This document shows, one piece after another, positions 1-10,137 of a stretch of 64,000 nucleotides of DNA; the first letter of the stretch is position 1, and every line of letters begins with the position of its first letter. The stretch comes from Stenogyne calaminthoides (lineage: Eukaryota; Streptophyta; Magnoliopsida; Lamiales; Lamiaceae), in the NCBI GenBank assembly GCA_037126765.1, contig JBBCBC010000056.1:699501-763500 (forward strand), in the 5' to 3' direction. Both the position numbers and the translations under genes were made by a program. The notes under the pieces are model-generated. The model ran no database searches. It saw only the letters and a list, made by a program, of their open reading frames with translations, and had not been told where the DNA came from.

Positions 1-770
1 AGGAAGCTCATAATCATGTGCCACCCATTCGGCTTCAGCTGCGTGATGGTAATGTTCCATTCCACGAGCAAACGAGTGATAGCCGGATGGAGTGGGAATC
101 GAAGGCCAGCTTCCATTGTGTCCAAATTCACAGCAACATAACCCTCAGGGGGCTGGTCTGCTCGCTCATCAGGACCCGGTGCCCAGAAAAAGACATCTTT
201 GGGGGTTTCGTAATTTCTATACAGTTGAGCGAGCATATCAACATCGATTACACTCGCAATCTTGCTCGCTGGGTACTCATTTTCAACCCTAGTCCTATGA
301 GGTTGCTCAGGCCAATCAAAACTATAACGAGCATTATACTCGTTATATGTTGGACTATGAGGGACACCAACAGGTATATCAAGTTTAGAATTTTTCTCGC
401 GGCCAATTCCTATGTTCGATTCAGTTACATTCACAGCCATCAAAATTTCCCCCCTCACGTTATCTTCATCCCTATTCACATCAACACTATCTACCGCCCT
501 AGACCTAATTTGAGGTTGGGGCAAAGAATCCTCATCTGAATCATCCGAAAAATCGCTACGGGCTAAGTCCCTATCCAATTCATTTAGGGCTTCATCGGAA
601 TCGGAGGAAAGAACGGCAAATGACTGCCGAATTTGCCAACGAAACCCTGAACCCGAGACATCCGTCTCCGGCGCGTTAGCGTCGCCACGAGGGATTCTAC
701 TGATAGAGGGGGAAGAGGAACTATGGTGGTCCGATTCTATTGAAACAGAAGAGTTTGAATAAGAAGCCAT
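1..770 (-). CDS. Antisense extra ORF of a Tat-type Ty3/gypsy element (partial)
   Basis: An open frame runs from an ATG at 770-768 through 256 codons without a stop and leaves the window, so the C-terminus is missing. The first ~100 residues are Ser/Asp/Glu-rich and look disordered. From about residue 170 the sequence becomes ordered, with GLRFPLHPAITRLL followed by TITQLKPNGWHMI. This resembles the Pfam family 'putative gypsy type transposon' (Transposase_28), whose members carry a GLRxPLHP...QLxPNxW core; the match is from memory of the family. The ORF lies antisense between the missing pol and the plus-strand polypurine tract and LTR (1042-2304). That is the position described for antisense extra ORFs in Tat-lineage elements. 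A TATA-like box lies upstream at 938-928. Its uninterrupted length suggests recent insertion or selection. The function of these ORFs is unknown. Confidence 0.72.
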   Translation of the reverse strand, partial: MASYSNSSVSIESDHHSSSSPSISRIPRGDANAPETDVSGSGFRWQIRQSFAVLSSDSDEALNELDRDLARSDFSDDSDEDSLPQPQIRSRAVDSVDVNRDEDNVRGEILMAVNVTESNIGIGREKNSKLDIPVGVPHSPTYNEYNARYSFDWPEQPHRTRVENEYPASKIASVIDVDMLAQLYRNYETPKDVFFWAPGPDERADQPPEGYVAVNLDTMEAGLRFPLHPAITRLLVEWNITITQLKPNGWHMIMSF

Positions 771-927
771 AATCCCAATGAGAGAGAGAATGCAATAAGT
801 TACCTGAGTAAAATCCTTCGCCGGAATGATGAAGCCCTCGCCGGAATTTTTAGACACGAAAGAGATGGAAAACAGAGGCAAAGAGAAGAAGAAAAGAAAG
901 AAAAGGGATTAAGGCGGCGAAGTGAGG

Positions 928-938
928 TATTTATAGAT
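928..938 (-). promoter_or_regulatory. TATA-like box upstream of the antisense ORF
   Basis: On the minus strand the sequence reads TCTATAAATA about 158 bases before the ATG at 770. A purine-rich leader lies between them. This is a good plant TATA match, correctly placed and on the same strand as the antisense ORF. Promoter activity is inferred. Confidence 0.45.
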
Positions 939-1041
939 ACCAGATTCAATTTTGAAAATCTGGCATGGAATACGAAACGACGTCAACTATGGCCCAATCA
1001 GATTATAACAGCCGGGCCCAATGTTGAATACAAAGCGACCC

Positions 1042-1054
1042 GGCTGGGGGGTAT
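1042..1054 (+). other. Polypurine tract of the Tat element
   Basis: The run ggctggggggtat abuts the LTR start TGTTGTG at 1055. Such a tract primes plus-strand DNA synthesis, and its position fixes the element as plus-oriented. Confidence 0.6.
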
Positions 1055-2304
1055 TGTTGTGTTCGATATAATTATTCAGCATTAATCGAACACGTAAGAG
1101 AGACACATGTAATATTTATTAAAATAATCATGCCCGATGGACAAGTGTGCTCGCCGTCCGTCGACCAAACAAGTCTGTTCGACCAGCTCGCCACTTGTCA
1201 ACCAAAAGCGAACATACTCGCCAATGAAGTAAGATTTGTTCGCCAGCTTACCATTCACCAACTAAGGTTGTTGGAACACACTGACCGAGCAAATAGGCAT
1301 GTTCGCCACTCAGATCAGGAAAGAAGGAATCAAATAAGTTGAGTCAAGTCTGAGGTCTCAGACAAGTCTGAGGACTCAGACAACCTGAATGCTCAGATAT
1401 CCTGAAGGGTCAGTATGCTCGACACTCAGATATCCTGAAGACTTAGACATCCTGAGGGGTCAGTATGCTCGGTGCTCAGACATCCTGAGGGCTCAGACAT
1501 CCTGAAGACTCAGACATCCTGAGGGGTCAGTATGCTCGGTGCTCCGACATCCTGAGGGCTCAGACATCCTGAAGGCTCAGACGACCTGAGGGGTCAGTAT
1601 GTTCAATGATCAGATATCCTGAGGGCACAGACATCCCCAAGGCTCAGATAACCTGAGAGCTCAGACAACCTAAAGAACTCAGAACATGCTCGATAAGAAC
1701 AATATTCCGATATAAAATGGATATGGATTTATGGGGCCAATAAAGCGGTCAGCCGAGCAAAGGATTGATTTGGACGACCAAAAGAGTGCTATATAGACAA
1801 GCAAAAGCAAAAATCAATCTAGAAGACGGAGTTGGAAAGGTGGCAGTATTACATGAATTCTTGCATGGCCCGAAGTCTACAGCTCATGCTTGCCAAACCA
1901 GCTCATGCTTGTCGAAGTACTATAAATGGAAGAAAAAACAACAAGCGCCAGGTTACAAAAAATTTCCCAGAGAGAGACAAGTTCACAAAACAGGTTCAGA
2001 AATTTCTCAGAGGGGTAAGGCTCACAAAAAATTCGAGAGATCATCCATGCACACAGAAACCCTAGCACTCATATACCAAATTTCCAAATCATCTCCATCC
2101 ATAGCGATTCATCTTCATGAGATGTATCAAATATTGTACGTGTAAAACTCGCAATACTACATCCCTGACTTGGTATGCCCCCAGAGTAGTCATTTCTTGA
2201 CGAACTGGGTCAACAAATTCATCTTATTTACACGTACATGTTTTGTTTGTGAGTTGTCATCAAATTAGCCACATAATAATCTCCATATAAAACGACTCGC
2301 AACA
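1055..2304 (+). repeat. 3' LTR of the Tat-type gypsy element
   Basis: The 1250-bp LTR begins TGTTGTGTTCG and ends cgactcgCAACA. It contains a 17-bp minisatellite (about 1335-1690), a TATA box near 1920, and the conserved block at 2168-2187. The right flank atggg fits a 5-bp target site, but the left copy is outside the window. The small ORFs inside it are not convincing genes. Confidence 0.65.
1335..1690 (+). repeat. 17-bp minisatellite inside the Tat LTR
   Basis: Degenerate units of the form GCTCAGACATCCTGAGG repeat through this stretch. The variant ggggtcagtatgctcgg recurs near 1407, 1457, 1523 and 1590. The spacings of about 51, 67 and 67 bp are multiples of 17, so there is a higher-order period of three to four units. 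It lies in the U3 part, upstream of the LTR TATA box. Confidence 0.75.
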
Positions 2305-2564
2305 ATGGGTTGTTCATTTCCATCTGGGTTATGAATTTGTACTTAGTCACGAGGAACTATTAATTTGATCTTCTGTGATCTGGTATCACCAAATTAACTA
2401 CAATGTAACACGTACTGACTTATCGAACGGGTATGCAGTAAATATATATAACATTCATTCATATTTAATGCAACATGTGATAAATAATTTATTTCAGTAA
2501 AATAAATAAGAAATTCAGTTTGGTTATGCAAAGTAAAAGCATACTTTTCAGTATAACCCCAACA
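2305..2564 (-). repeat. Copia LTR fragment cut by the Tat insertion
   Basis: This matches the terminal ~260 bp of the copia LTRs further right, with the same sequence from the ggattgttcatttccatctggg motif to the end cagtataaccccaaca. It is in minus orientation. Its left part was displaced by the Tat element and lies outside the window. Its right end at 2564 abuts the pararetrovirus fragment, so the copia element probably inserted into that sequence. Confidence 0.8.
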
Positions 2565-3186
2565 TAAAGATCCTTTGATTAATGATAGCATGATTCTTGA
2601 CATTCACCTACAGGGGGATGAATTCAAAGAAAACTGTAAAAACTTTGTGGTTATTTACAGACTCTATTTTAGAGTTATGACATCTCAGATGAACCCAAAA
2701 TTCATTTTGTCTCCTACTTCTAAAGATGAAACTGTTTTACTTCAAATTGAAGCAGACATTCTAGTTACTTCAATTCTAAAAGACTTAAATGGAATGAAAT
2801 AACTATTCCTAACGAATTCATAATACATGCTCCACAGATTCCAAGAAATCTGATAAAACATGAACCCGCTGAAATAATAGAAGAACCTGATGGCAGAGTT
2901 CTTTTAAGATTCAACTCATTTAGGATACAAAATCCTAAAATTAATATTCATGAAATAAGGTCTAGAAAATCCTTTTCTAAAGCTTCTACTTCCAGACCAA
3001 ATTTCTATAAATCCAACATTAATGTTGACTTCCAAAGTCCCCTTCCTAGCACCTCTTATGAAACTGTTGTTGAATCCTCAATTGGATCTCCTACAGCGTC
3101 TAAGATGGAAGCCGAAATCAATATGATTTCTTATCAAGATTTCTCTATTAATTTTGAACATCTCGAAGAGAGTTTTATGACCCTGG
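2565..3186 (+). pseudogene. Endogenous pararetrovirus (Caulimoviridae) movement-protein region fragment
   Basis: A plus-strand frame runs from 2566 to 2802. A second frame takes over at about 2780 and runs to about 3186, so there is one frameshift. The first part carries a pattern like the C-terminal core of caulimovirid movement proteins (around IYRLYFRVM and TSQMNPKF). The second part continues with a W-x-E-I segment and then a Ser/Arg-rich linker, as seen before the next domain in petuvirus- or florendovirus-like polyproteins. No coat, protease or RT part is present. A copia LTR end bounds it on the left, and a deletion junction into the copia-A LTR bounds it on the right, with shared bases ttaagattgg. 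The family assignment is by pattern recognition and needs a profile search. It is non-functional. Confidence 0.55.
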
Positions 3187-4090
3187 TTAAGATTGGACCT
3201 TCCAATGGACTTTGAATATTCAATATTGAGCCACAATATTATTCAAGCCCATAAATATTAATTAATCCCACTACATAATTAATATTGCACTATCCATCTT
3301 AACCCATATTACAGTAATATGGCTCCCGGTTATTATTTCCCGTGTTTAAAATTATCCAGTCCATTAATTAATTTAAGCCACTAAAAAAATTTATATTAAT
3401 TAATATCTTTTCCTTGGAGTAAAGTCAGCTCAACATTATTATCCATACCGGAAACAAATTCCACTTGCAAGATTTGGTATGATAAAACTTCTGAGCCCAC
3501 CAATGGGACAAATCAAGCAAGACGTACTTGCACACGATTCTCCGTATTAAATCTTAGCAATCATCAAGTAAATAATAATATTGCCCAAAATATAAAGTAT
3601 TGAATCTCATTGATTCTCTACCCAACATAAGTCAAAGCAATAATTATTAATTTCACACGATCCTATTGAAGGAACGAAGATTAAGAAATAACGAACCACT
3701 GAGGTCTAATTCTTCTATATTCAGTACTGAAGAATTTATCCTCATGTAGGTCCTATTAAGTGCATCATAATGCACTAGTGTAATCTCTTGGTCAAGACAA
3801 GTCAATCTAAGTCTTGCACTTCAACCTTTCACGATGGATTGTTCATTTCCATCTAGGTTGTGAATTTGTACTTATTTACAAGGGACTGTTAATGTGATCA
3901 TATGTGATCTGGTATCACCACATTAACTACAATGTAACATGTACTATTTATTGAACAATTATGCAGTAAATATATATAACATTCATTCATATTTAAAGCA
4001 ACAGTGATATATAATTTATTTCAGTAAATAAGACAGAAATTTAGTTTGGTTATACAAAGTAAAAGCATACTTTCCAGTATAACCCCAACA
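3187..4090 (-). repeat. copia-A 3' LTR, truncated
   Basis: About 900 bp match 9238-10137 almost base for base, ending ccagtataaccccaaca at 4090. The ~790 bp corresponding to 8447-9237 are missing. The junction with the pararetrovirus fragment at about 3186 shares ttaagattgg with the intact LTR, which points to a deletion at microhomology. It is followed by the complement of the polypurine tract, atctcccacttatact. Confidence 0.85.
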
Positions 4091-4204
4091 ATCTCCCACT
4101 TATACTCAAAGTCTGCTTTTAAGTATACTACAACACATCTCGTGTTCTACGTGACATCTAATATCACCTACACGAACCTAATAACATTTCTCCTACTTAT
4201 ACTC

Positions 4205-4712
4205 AAAGATGATTGGCAACGCTCTTGACACCCATTCCTTCCACATGTCTCTCGAATGTATTCTGAGGCAGACCCTTTGTGAATGGATCTACTAGGCTGT
4301 CTTCCGATGCAATCTTTGCCACCTCTATGTCTCCTCTCTTAACAATTTCTCGTATAAGATGGTATTTTCTTTCTATGTGTTTGCTGGCTTTGTGGGCTCT
4401 CGGTTCTTTTGCTGCTTCACCATGTCATGGCTCCTCCTCCCATGCAGAACACACTACCCGAGGTAGACTTTCTGGAATCTAAGTCTGATTGGAAATCTGA
4501 GTCCGTGTAACCGATGGGGATTAGACTATCTGACTGATAAACCAACATTCTATCCCGAGTCCTTTTCAGATACTTCTGAATATTTTTAACTGCAGTTCAA
4601 TGCTCTTTTCCAGGGTTACTTTGATATCTTGCCACCATGCCTACGACAAAGTAGATATTCGGTCTCGTGCACAGCATTGCATACATGAGGCTTCCTAGAT
4701 GCGCAACAATCT
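4205..4712 (-). pseudogene. copia-A RNase H and RT C-terminal remnant
   Basis: By similarity to copia-C (15778-16500), 4205-4395 encodes the RNase H C-terminus and 4440-4712 the end of RT. About 150 bp of RNase H, including the catalytic DNS segment seen in copia-C, are deleted between the 'ggctctcggttc' and 'ttttgctgcttcac' blocks near 4402. A further ~0.9 kb of RT, including the YVDD active site, is missing at about 4712, where the sequence jumps to the RT N-terminus. Confidence 0.75.
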
Positions 4713-5280
4713 ATAAGAGAATACGGATGGGCTTGAGCATGGCTACAGGCACAAAGGTTTCCTCATAGTCGATCCCTTCTTTCTGAGTGTACCCTTTCGC
4801 CACGAGTCTTGCTTTGAAGGTTTCCACCTTACCGTCTGATCCTCTTTTTCTCTTGTATACCCACTTGCACCCTTTGGGTTTTACCCCGTCAAGTGGTTCG
4901 ACTAGCTCCCACACTTTATTGTGATCCATTGAACCCATTTCAGCTTCCATTGCATTTTGCCAAGAATCTGCATCCTTGTCTTGGATCGCCTCATTGTAAG
5001 TTCAGGGGTCTGATTCAATGTCACCAGGGATCACGTACGAGGACTCTCCTATCCCCATGAATCGCTCGGGTTGTCTAACAACCCTCCCACTACGACACGG
5101 TTCCAGTTGTGTAAGCGTTTTGCTTGGTGTATCGACTTGTACTATTGGCACTGGGGTTGCCTCTCTTAACTCGTCTAAGGTAATCTCACTTTTGGGCTTT
5201 CTATCGTTCATATAATCTTCTTCCAAAAATCTAAAGTGTGTACTGATTACGACCTTTTGATCTTTGGGACCATAGAACAT
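4711..5280 (-). pseudogene. copia-A RT N-terminus and integrase-RT linker
   Basis: Two open stretches (4711-4950 and 5002-5280) encode the RT start (VWELVEPLDGVKP, GCKWVYKRKRG, RLVAKGYTQKEGIDYEETF) and the variable linker with the RRSGRVVRQPERF-type motif, here PCRSGRVVRQPERFMG. They are separated by in-frame stops. The corresponding blocks in copia-C, -D and -E are at 16703-17600, 23600-24155 and 27730-28140. Confidence 0.75.
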
Positions 5281-5898
5281 TCATCCCTTTGTTCCCTCAA
5301 GGTATCCTATAAACAGCCTTAATTCCGAACGTGCATCTAACTTATCGGCTTCCTTGTCTAATATGTATGCCGGACAACCCCAGATTCTAATGTAAGCCGT
5401 TGTTTCCAAGGCGTGACCCCATAACAATTTTGGTAAATCCGCATAACTCATCATTGATCTGACCATTTCTAAAAGTATTCTGTTTCTTCGTTCTGCAATC
5501 CCGTTTTGTTGAGGGGTTCCGGGTGCAGTTAATTGGGATTCAATCCCTTCGTCTGACAGGTAGTTCAAAAATTCATCGCTGAGGCATTCGCCTTCACGAT
5601 CATATCGTAGAAACTTGATACTCTTTTCCTTATGATTCTCTGCTTGAGCCTTAAATTCTTTGAATTTGTCAAAGGTCTCAGATTTATGCTTCATTAGGAA
5701 AACGTACCCATAGCGTGAGTAATCATCGATAAAAGTAATGAAATACTCGTAGCCGCCTCTAGCTTTGTTTTGCATTGGACCACACACGTCAGTGTGAACA
5801 ATTTCTAACACCTCTTTGGCTCTATTCACCTTGGCTCCAAATGCCCTCTTGGTCATTTTACCCTCCAAAAAATTATTCGCAAGTTGGAGATGGTTCAA
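5281..5898 (-). pseudogene. copia-A integrase fragment
   Basis: An open frame of 205 codons carries the integrase core: first Asp in EIVHTDVCGP, second in TFIDDYSRYG, and the Glu in QQNGIAERRN, so the D,D,E residues are all present. About 28 residues found in copia-D and -E between TAAY and RIWGCPAY are missing here. The zinc-binding HHCC region upstream is broken, with only the LEGKMTKRAFGAK tail kept. The integrase is therefore probably inactive despite the intact triad. Confidence 0.8.
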
Positions 5899-6419
5899 CC
5901 CGAAGAGTCACCAATGAACCATCTTGATCCAACCTTTGGATCCTTTTTGGATTATTATGACCTAGTCTTTAGAAGCCAAAAAGGTGTTTCATTCACATCT
6001 GAAGAACGCTTTCTTTGATCTAAAATAGTTGATGTGTTATAGGATGCATTTTGCGTGTGGTGTGCATTTTTAATAGTGTAGAGATTGTTCATCAATGTCC
6101 CATAACAGATACACTCATCATTTCAAGAAATGATGACATTCTTATTAAAAGAAACTACGTATCCATTAACAGAATTTTAGAAACTGAAAGTGAATTCTTT
6201 CTAAAACTGGGAACATAAAGAACGTCTCTCAAAACTAAAATTCTATCACTAAAATATAGGTGCACTTCTCCCACTGCTTTAACCACTACTCATGTAGCAC
6301 TGCAATATCTGCTACTCACCTAGCATATTGCAGTAATGCTACTTTCATGGAATTGCAATACCCGCTACCTACGTAACATATATTGCAATAGTCGTTACAT
6401 GCGTAACATTGCCCATGGT

Positions 6420-7022
6420 GATGATGGTCTCACTCCCACTAAATTGTTAGAATCCTTGAAACATAGCTACAAGCATAATTAGTGGTCCTGTATTTGCTAC
6501 CCACGAATGGGAGCATACGCCACTAAACAAGTTTCAACAACTAGTGTTTGAGAATTACCTTTCTTCCCGACCTTTTTAGGCTTGGGACAGGCTGACCTCC
6601 GATGTCTTCTTAGACCGCAATTAAGCATTTTTGTTTGTCAGTCTTCTTCTTGACACCTCTTAATGCCATTTTCTACGAGAAAAAATTATGTATGGCTATC
6701 TTACTTCACGATTCTGGTGACTGAAGAATTTGTTAAGATCTATCATAATAGCTGCAATGGTTTCGAAGTTCTGGTGTCGGTGTTGCAACACACCTGACGT
6801 TGAAGTCAAGATGATACACTTAGCCATTTGCTTGGATCCTAACCATTGCTTATGATGTCACTTATTTTCCTCTCAATCGTGTCTTAGCGAGTCTAGGTTT
6901 GTCAAGGACGGACTTATGCGTGTTGCATGGTCAAGACAACAAATAATTTTCAATCTATATAGTTTCCCATAAAATTCTATTGACTTTAAGCATATTAACA
7001 GTGGATTAAAAGGTTGCGACAT
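6420..7022 (-). pseudogene. copia-A gag/protease remnant
   Basis: Gag starts at an ATG at 7022 with MSQPFNPL, the start shared by all gag copies here. Downstream it is shortened and frameshifted. A CCHC zinc knuckle region near 6560-6640 has lost cysteines, and the protease region near 6430-6530 is interrupted. The stretch 5900-6420 between it and integrase holds degraded pre-integrase sequence and a short AT-rich repeat with ctacc/gcaat motifs (6290-6400). Confidence 0.65.
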
Positions 7023-7693
7023 GATGAAACTGAAAATAAACACACATCTTGTGTCAATAACACAAAAATTATCACATAATTTGATAACTTGAATCATATT
7101 AAAAATCTCAAAATATATGAACATGCATCAACCAACATCTTAAAACAGTTTAAATGAGTCACGTGGGTGGGTCATCATTTAAAACACATTTAAGCAGGTT
7201 ACAAACAAGAACAGTTACAAACCTTTAATTCTCAATTAATAGTTGGCTTAAACTTTGACCAATATAAAATTGACAGGGACTTCGGCGAAGTATATGCATA
7301 TCAATTTTATACCTAAGTAATAATCATGATTAAATACAGAATTATTATTTCATTTTGAATGAGCCTCTTGGGAGGGTCATCGTCGCCACTAATAATAATT
7401 CACAATCATCCTTCTGAGAATTTATTCATGTAAAAACTTTCTTTTAGCCGTCCCTAAGGGGAATTTCTCCAAAAGAATTCACAAATAAATAAATCATGGA
7501 GGTAAAAAATTAATCCAATTTTATTATCTGGAATAAAATTATCAATTAATCATTTAAGCATACCTAGTAATTTTTTAAAATCGAGATTTTTCATGAACAA
7601 CAAATCCTCATGCAAACATATTTAAACAAATTAAATACAAGCATAAGAAAATAACATAGCATCAACAAAAAAAATAAACATATTGGGCACATA

Positions 7694-8336
7694 TATCCAA
7701 TTGTCACAGTTTAAATTTTTTTTTTGTCTTGAATTTGAGGAATTGTCCGTCTTGAATTCCTCCCACTCGATCGTCTCAAAAAAAAATCTTCACGTCTCGT
7801 GTACCGATCAGCTCTGGGGTCAGGATGCATGCCATGCATCCAGCCCGGCCGTATCGGTCGGTGCCCATCTTGACACGCCCGGCCGGTGCTTTCAGTAGCC
7901 TCGACAAGGCGCCGTCGCGTCGCAGCGCCCGTGCCTTCCCTCAACTCGGCAGCGGCTTTAACTGCGCGCCACCCGGCGCCTCCACCCGATCCTACGCGCG
8001 TCCGGTCCCTCGGCCATACACGCGCCCACGCGCGTCAGTGTCCTCGCCGTGCGTGTGTCTCCCTTGGCACATTTCGCGCGATGCACGCTGCCTACGCCCG
8101 GTTTCTGGATCCCGTCTTCAATCCTCGTCTTCGTCTTCGATCTGGTTATAATTTATTTAATGGAAAAATAAATAAACCTATGGTCTATACTAGTCTATTA
8201 CATTGAACAAATCAAATAAAATTAATCTACTCATGGATTTTCTCACGAGAAAAATGAATTCGAACGAGTCGAATTAAAAACCAATAATTATATGCATGAA
8301 TATAAACATACATTAAATTACCATGACAATTGGATA
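7694..8336 (-). other. copia-A 5' leader: GC-rich block in an inverted repeat
   Basis: The untranslated leader between primer-binding site and gag contains a GC-rich block (about 7780-8135) in otherwise AT-rich DNA. It is bracketed by an inverted repeat: TATCCAATTGTCA at 7694-7706 and TGACAATTGGATA at 8324-8336. ORFs in the block differ in frame and sequence from those in the sister copies, so they are probably not genes. The region 7023-7690 is AT-rich leader with no gene. Confidence 0.7.
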
Positions 8337-8429
8337 CCTGCAAGAAAGATCTAACAATTCTACTATCCAATTTTCAAAATTTAATGAACAACAATTTAAA
8401 TTACAATCTAAATCACAGAGCTCGAAACC

Positions 8430-8446
8430 GAGGCTCTAATACCAGT
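8430..8446 (-). other. copia-A primer-binding site
   Basis: On the minus strand ACTGGTATTAGAGCCTC directly follows the 5' LTR end. It matches the initiator-tRNA-Met complement TGGTATCAGAGC with one change. It fixes the element orientation. Confidence 0.8.
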
Positions 8447-10137
8447 TGTTGGGAAATAGAGTGCCCGGATCTATTCGAGGTGCAATTTAAATACAAATTT
8501 AAATTATTTAATTATTACTAGCATGAATTAATCATATATTAATTCAAATAGCAACAACACATCATGCATATAATTAAGCCACGTAAATCCTACACATGCG
8601 AATTTCTAGGAGTTACATAAGGCGTACCTTTTTGGCCAATTAAACGGAGACAGATGAGCAACAGTTCAACGAACACACCCAAAGTTCTTCTTTAGTATTC
8701 CCACGTCCTTGTTAAACAATCCGGTGGTAGGAAGCTCGTGAACAATTAAAAAAAGGGAAAAAGAAAAATATATGCCACCACCTTGGTGGATTTCTAATTT
8801 TTCCAACACATGGAATTGTGTGTCTCGGGGATGAAAAAATCATCCCCTATTTATAGATCTAGGAGGGGGTGAAAACTTTGAGATAAATTAGGATTAGGAA
8901 ATTTCTTTGTATTTTCCCAAGATACAATCTTGAATATATCTTATATATTCTATTTCCAAAATAATCACAAAATATCTTTTCTTCCCCCATACACTATAAA
9001 TTTCGAAAAATTTGATTAATAAAGAAAGGAAAAAGATCTTTGACTTTTATGTGATAAACTTGTATCTCAAGAATACTTATCCCATAAAATCTTTCCAAGA
9101 AAATCTTTTCTCTCTCCTACACATAATTTTCAAAAATTAATGAAAAAATAAGGCAACAATATTTATTTTATTTTAAGCACCTTTTTCAGTTATTGGACTT
9201 TATCTTTGGGCTACTAAAGGAGCCTTTAGGAGAATTAAGATTGGACCTTCCAATGGACTTTGAATATTCAATATTGAGCCACAATATTATTCAAGCCCAT
9301 AAATATTAATTAATCCCACTACATAATTAATATTGCACTATCCATCTTAACCCATATTACTGTAATATGGCTCCCGATTATTATTTCCCGTGTTTAAAAT
9401 TATTCAGTCCATTATTTAATTTAAGCCACTGAAAAGCTTTATATTAATTAATATTTTTTTCCTTGGAGTAAAATCAGCTCAACATTATTATCCATACCGG
9501 AAATAAATTCCACTTGCAAGATTTTGTATGATAAAACTTCTGAGCCCACCAAGGGGACAAATCAAGCAAGACGTACTTGCACACGATTCTCCATATTAAA
9601 TCTTAGCAATTGTCATGTAACTAATAATATTGCCCAAGATATAAAGTATTGAATCTCATTGATTCTCTACCCGTCATAAGTCAAAGCAATAATTACTAAC
9701 CACAACCGATCCTATTTAAGGGACGAAGATTAAGAAATAACGAACCACTGAGGTCTAATTCTTCCTGGTTCAGTGCTGAAGAATTTATCCTCTTGTAGGT
9801 CCTGTTCAGTGCATCAGTCATGCACTAGTGTAATCTCTTGGTCAAGACAAGTCAATCTGAGCCTTACACTTCAACCTTTCACGATGGATTGTTCATTTCC
9901 ATCTAGGTTGTGAATTTGTACTTATTTACAAGGGACTGTTAATGTGATATGTGATCTGGTATCACCACATTAACTACAATGTAACACATACTATTTATTG
10001 AACAATTATACAGTAAATATATATAACATTCATTCATATTTAAAGCAACAGTGATAAATAATTTATTTCAGTAAATAAGATAGAAATTCAGTTTGGTTAT
10101 ACAAAATAAAAGCATACTTTCCAGTATAACCCCAACA
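8447..10137 (-). repeat. copia-A 5' LTR
   Basis: A 1691-bp LTR reads tgttgggaaatag at 8447 and ends ccagtataaccccaaca at 10137. The complement of a TATA box, ctatttatag, lies near 8848. The flank at 10138 (gcgac) is inside the leader of copia-B. There are no credible genes inside. Confidence 0.9.

Larger units (their letters stand above)
1..2304 (+). mobile_element. Tat-lineage Ty3/gypsy retrotransposon, 3' part
   Basis: Only the 3' end is in the window: antisense ORF, polypurine tract and 3' LTR. Plus orientation is set by a G-rich tract directly before the LTR start (1042-1054), by a TATA box (TATAAATGG near 1920) on the plus strand inside the LTR, and by the conserved block gacttggtatgcccccagag (about 2168-2187) near the LTR end, which I recognise as Tat/Retand-like. 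A related block occurs at 59992-60010. The sequence after 2304 resumes inside a copia LTR (atgggttgttcatttcc), so the element is nested in that LTR. Gag, pol and the 5' LTR lie to the left, outside the window. Confidence 0.7.
3187..10137 (-). mobile_element. copia-A: Ty1/copia retrotransposon, degenerate
   Basis: In minus sense the order is 5' LTR (8447-10137), primer-binding site (8430-8446), GC-rich leader, gag, protease, integrase, RT, RNase H, polypurine tract (4091-4106), 3' LTR (3187-4090, truncated). This gag-PR-IN-RT-RH order defines Ty1/copia. The long LTR starting TGTTGGGGTTATAC suggests the Angela/Tork group, though no phylogeny was made. The interior has large deletions in RNase H, RT, integrase and gag, so it is non-autonomous. 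The right flank is gcgac inside the copia-B leader; the left target-site copy was lost with the LTR truncation. Confidence 0.85.

Noticed and set aside
18..539. A 173-codon plus-strand ORF
   Set aside because: It is the opposite-strand shadow of the antisense Tat ORF (1-770, minus), which has a recognisable domain, an ATG and a TATA box.
1765..2145. A 126-codon plus ORF as a host gene
   Set aside because: It spans the TATA box and transcribed part of the Tat LTR and has no domain.
2394..2603. A 69-codon minus ORF overlapping the pararetrovirus fragment
   Set aside because: It straddles the LTR/virus junction and is composed of AT-rich LTR sequence; the plus strand carries the viral pattern.
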